NCBI RefSeq assembly: GCF_018130165.1
Contig: NZ_JAFCLZ010000029.1
Coordinates: 1 to 64,000 of the forward strand
Reading direction: 5' to 3'
From: Bradyrhizobium sp. JYMT SZCCT0180
Lineage (GTDB): Bacteria; Pseudomonadota; Alphaproteobacteria; Rhizobiales; Xanthobacteraceae
DNA length: 64,000 nucleotides
Below are positions 62,827-64,000 of the stretch, piece by piece. The notes beneath the pieces are model-generated. The model made no database searches. It had not been told where the DNA came from and saw only the letters and a program-made list of their open reading frames with translations. Numbering within the stretch: position 1 is the first letter of the stretch; each line of letters begins with the position of its first letter. The position numbers and the translations under genes are program-made.

Positions 62827-63096
62827 CGTCTTTCCTAAAGCCGCCGTCCTTTGTCGGAACCTGCTCCAAGCGCGCAATCGTGATACTAATGGCTGAGACG
62901 CCGCAGACACGCGACCTGGTGATCAAGCCGGAAAATCATTGAATTCGCTCCGGAAATCGTCTTCCCGCGATCGAGCCGGTTGATGTCGCAGCAGCTTCGC
63001 GTTTTACGAGCACGTCTAGACGGTCGTTCGCTGATGTCAGATAATCCGGCGCGACCTCGCGATACGATGATGACCTGCCTGGTCCAATTCCGCGCA

Positions 63097-64000
63097 TGAG
63101 ACCAAACCAGATGATACAGACGGGCGCCTTCGGGCAAAGGCTCGGGCAGATCCTGCATTTGCAGGATGCGCCGCCGTCGCTGATGACGCGGTCACTGCGC
63201 GGTGTGCAGCTCGCATTCACCGAAACCCGAAATGACGACCCCGTGCCGGGTCTTTCCGGCTCGTTCGCGCTTGAGGATGCTTTTCTCGTCAGCCTGAAAC
63301 TTCACGATTTCCCGGACTGCGAACTCTGGGAGAATGGCAAGTGCGTGATGAAGGCGGATGTCCCGGCGGGGACGACATATCTTTACGATCTCAAGCGCGA
63401 TCCCCGCTATGTGATCGACAAGCCATTCCACTCCCTGTTTTTCTATCTGCCGCGCTCCGCGCTCGACAGCCTCACCGAACAGGCCCGCACGCCCCGCGTC
63501 GGTGAGCTCGCCTGCGATCTTGGTGTCGCCCATGATGACGTGGTCGTCCGTCACATCGGCGCCACGCTGCAGGAAGGCTTGCGCCGGCCGGGCGAGACCA
63601 ATCAGCTTTTCGTCGATCACATGATGCTCGCCCTCGCCGCACACGTCGCGCAGGCGTATGGCGGACTGCGTCCCGACGCCAAGCCGACCCGCGGCGGTCT
63701 GGCGCCGTGGCAAATGAGGCGCGCCTGCGAAAGGATCGAGTCCGATCTTGGCGGGAAGATTTCATTGCAGCAAATCGCGGCCGAGTTCGATCTGTCGGTC
63801 AGCCATTTTTCACGGGCTTTTCGCAGTTCCACCGGCCTGCCGCCGCACCAATGGCTGCTTCGCCAACGGGTGAAGGCGGCCAAGCAGTTGATGACCGTCC
63901 CCGACCTGTCGCTGTCCGAGATTGCGATATCGGCCGGGTTTGCCAATCAGAGCCACTTTACGCGGGTGTTTTCCGACGTGGTCGGCGTCAGCCCGGGAGC
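63097..64000 (+). CDS. AraC-family regulator, cut by window end
   Basis: At least 301 codons, running off the right edge. It starts MRPNQMIQTGAFGQRLGQIL; a second Met five codons on is possible. The N-terminal part is an AraC_binding-like sensor (LWENGKCVMKADVPAGTTYL). The two HTHs are at the C-terminus: ISLQQIAAEFDLSVSHFSRA and LSLSEIAISAGFANQSHFTR with VGVSPG just before the edge. Only the last few residues appear to be missing. Confidence 0.9.

Noticed and set aside
62741..62926. 61-codon minus-strand frame before the FixJ-type gene
   Set aside because: No ribosome-binding site, and it spans the palindrome at 62813-62826; composition is not gene-like.

Overview
The window looks like chromosomal DNA of a Bradyrhizobium-type alphaproteobacterium (Bradyrhizobium / Rhodopseudomonas / Afipia group). 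This is inferred from uniformly high GC, the style of the dispersed palindromic intergenic repeats, the FdsB-type formate dehydrogenase with a fused NuoE-like domain, FixJ-type regulators and many solute-binding proteins. No rRNA, phage, insertion sequence or CRISPR array was seen; one tRNA gene is present.

Layout. (1) 1-2400: a dispersed repeat at the left edge, the DNA-end-binding protein Ku, a small basic DUF6496 protein and a PtsN-like EIIA. (2) 2397-10608, minus strand: a complete Kdp potassium system in the order [27-aa peptide]-kdpF-[31-aa KdpF-like peptide]-kdpA-B-C-D-E, with the PtsN-like gene 27 bp after kdpE. Three tiny membrane-peptide genes precede kdpA. (3) 11036-15103: small conserved-looking genes of unknown function around a dihydrodipicolinate-synthase homologue that has lost the Schiff-base lysine. 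(4) 15271-18669: CorA-type transporter, a LysM envelope protein and a membrane cNMP-binding protein. (5) 18872-31668: NAD-dependent formate dehydrogenase (fdsB, fdsA) with its molybdenum-cofactor and sulfur-transfer genes (tusA, moeA, mobB, fdhD, mobA), then a second set of two moeA-like genes, one fused to a periplasmic-binding-protein-like domain, and a flavin hydroxylase. (6) 31876-35310: three solute-binding proteins of three transporter classes (ABC, TAXI-TRAP, Bug/TctC), none with its membrane subunits here. (7) 35316-38001: tandem repeats, tRNA-Ile(CAU), a DUF417 membrane protein, an AhpD-like protein and a divergent AraC regulator. (8) 38282-39076: an AT-richer orphan secreted protein. 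(9) 39144-42902: a DctPQM TRAP operon and a divergent FadR-type regulator. (10) 42966-45655: a WGR-like/nucleotidyl-cyclase fusion, alanine dehydrogenase and a divergent Lrp regulator. (11) 45652-50711: an EmrAB-type efflux operon that also carries a TetR gene and an odd TetR-C-terminal chimera, opposite a TetR repressor with two clear palindromic operators. (12) 50820-53656: acetoacetate decarboxylase, patatin and 3-hydroxybutyrate dehydrogenase in one operon. (13) 53767-59571: two tandem metallo-beta-lactamase-fold hydrolases, an NDH-2-like flavoprotein, a broken hydrolase remnant and two tandem AraC regulators. (14) 59738-62729: a sensor kinase with two response regulators. (15) an AraC regulator running off the right edge.

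Functional themes are potassium homeostasis, C1/formate metabolism with Mo-cofactor supply, uptake of organic acids, ketone-body/PHB metabolism, and many transcription factors set divergently to their likely targets. The items most worth follow-up are the TetR chimera (45652-46722), the lysine-less DapA homologue (12690-13670), the three peptides ahead of kdpA (10322-10608) and the WGR-like/cyclase fusion (42966-43820).
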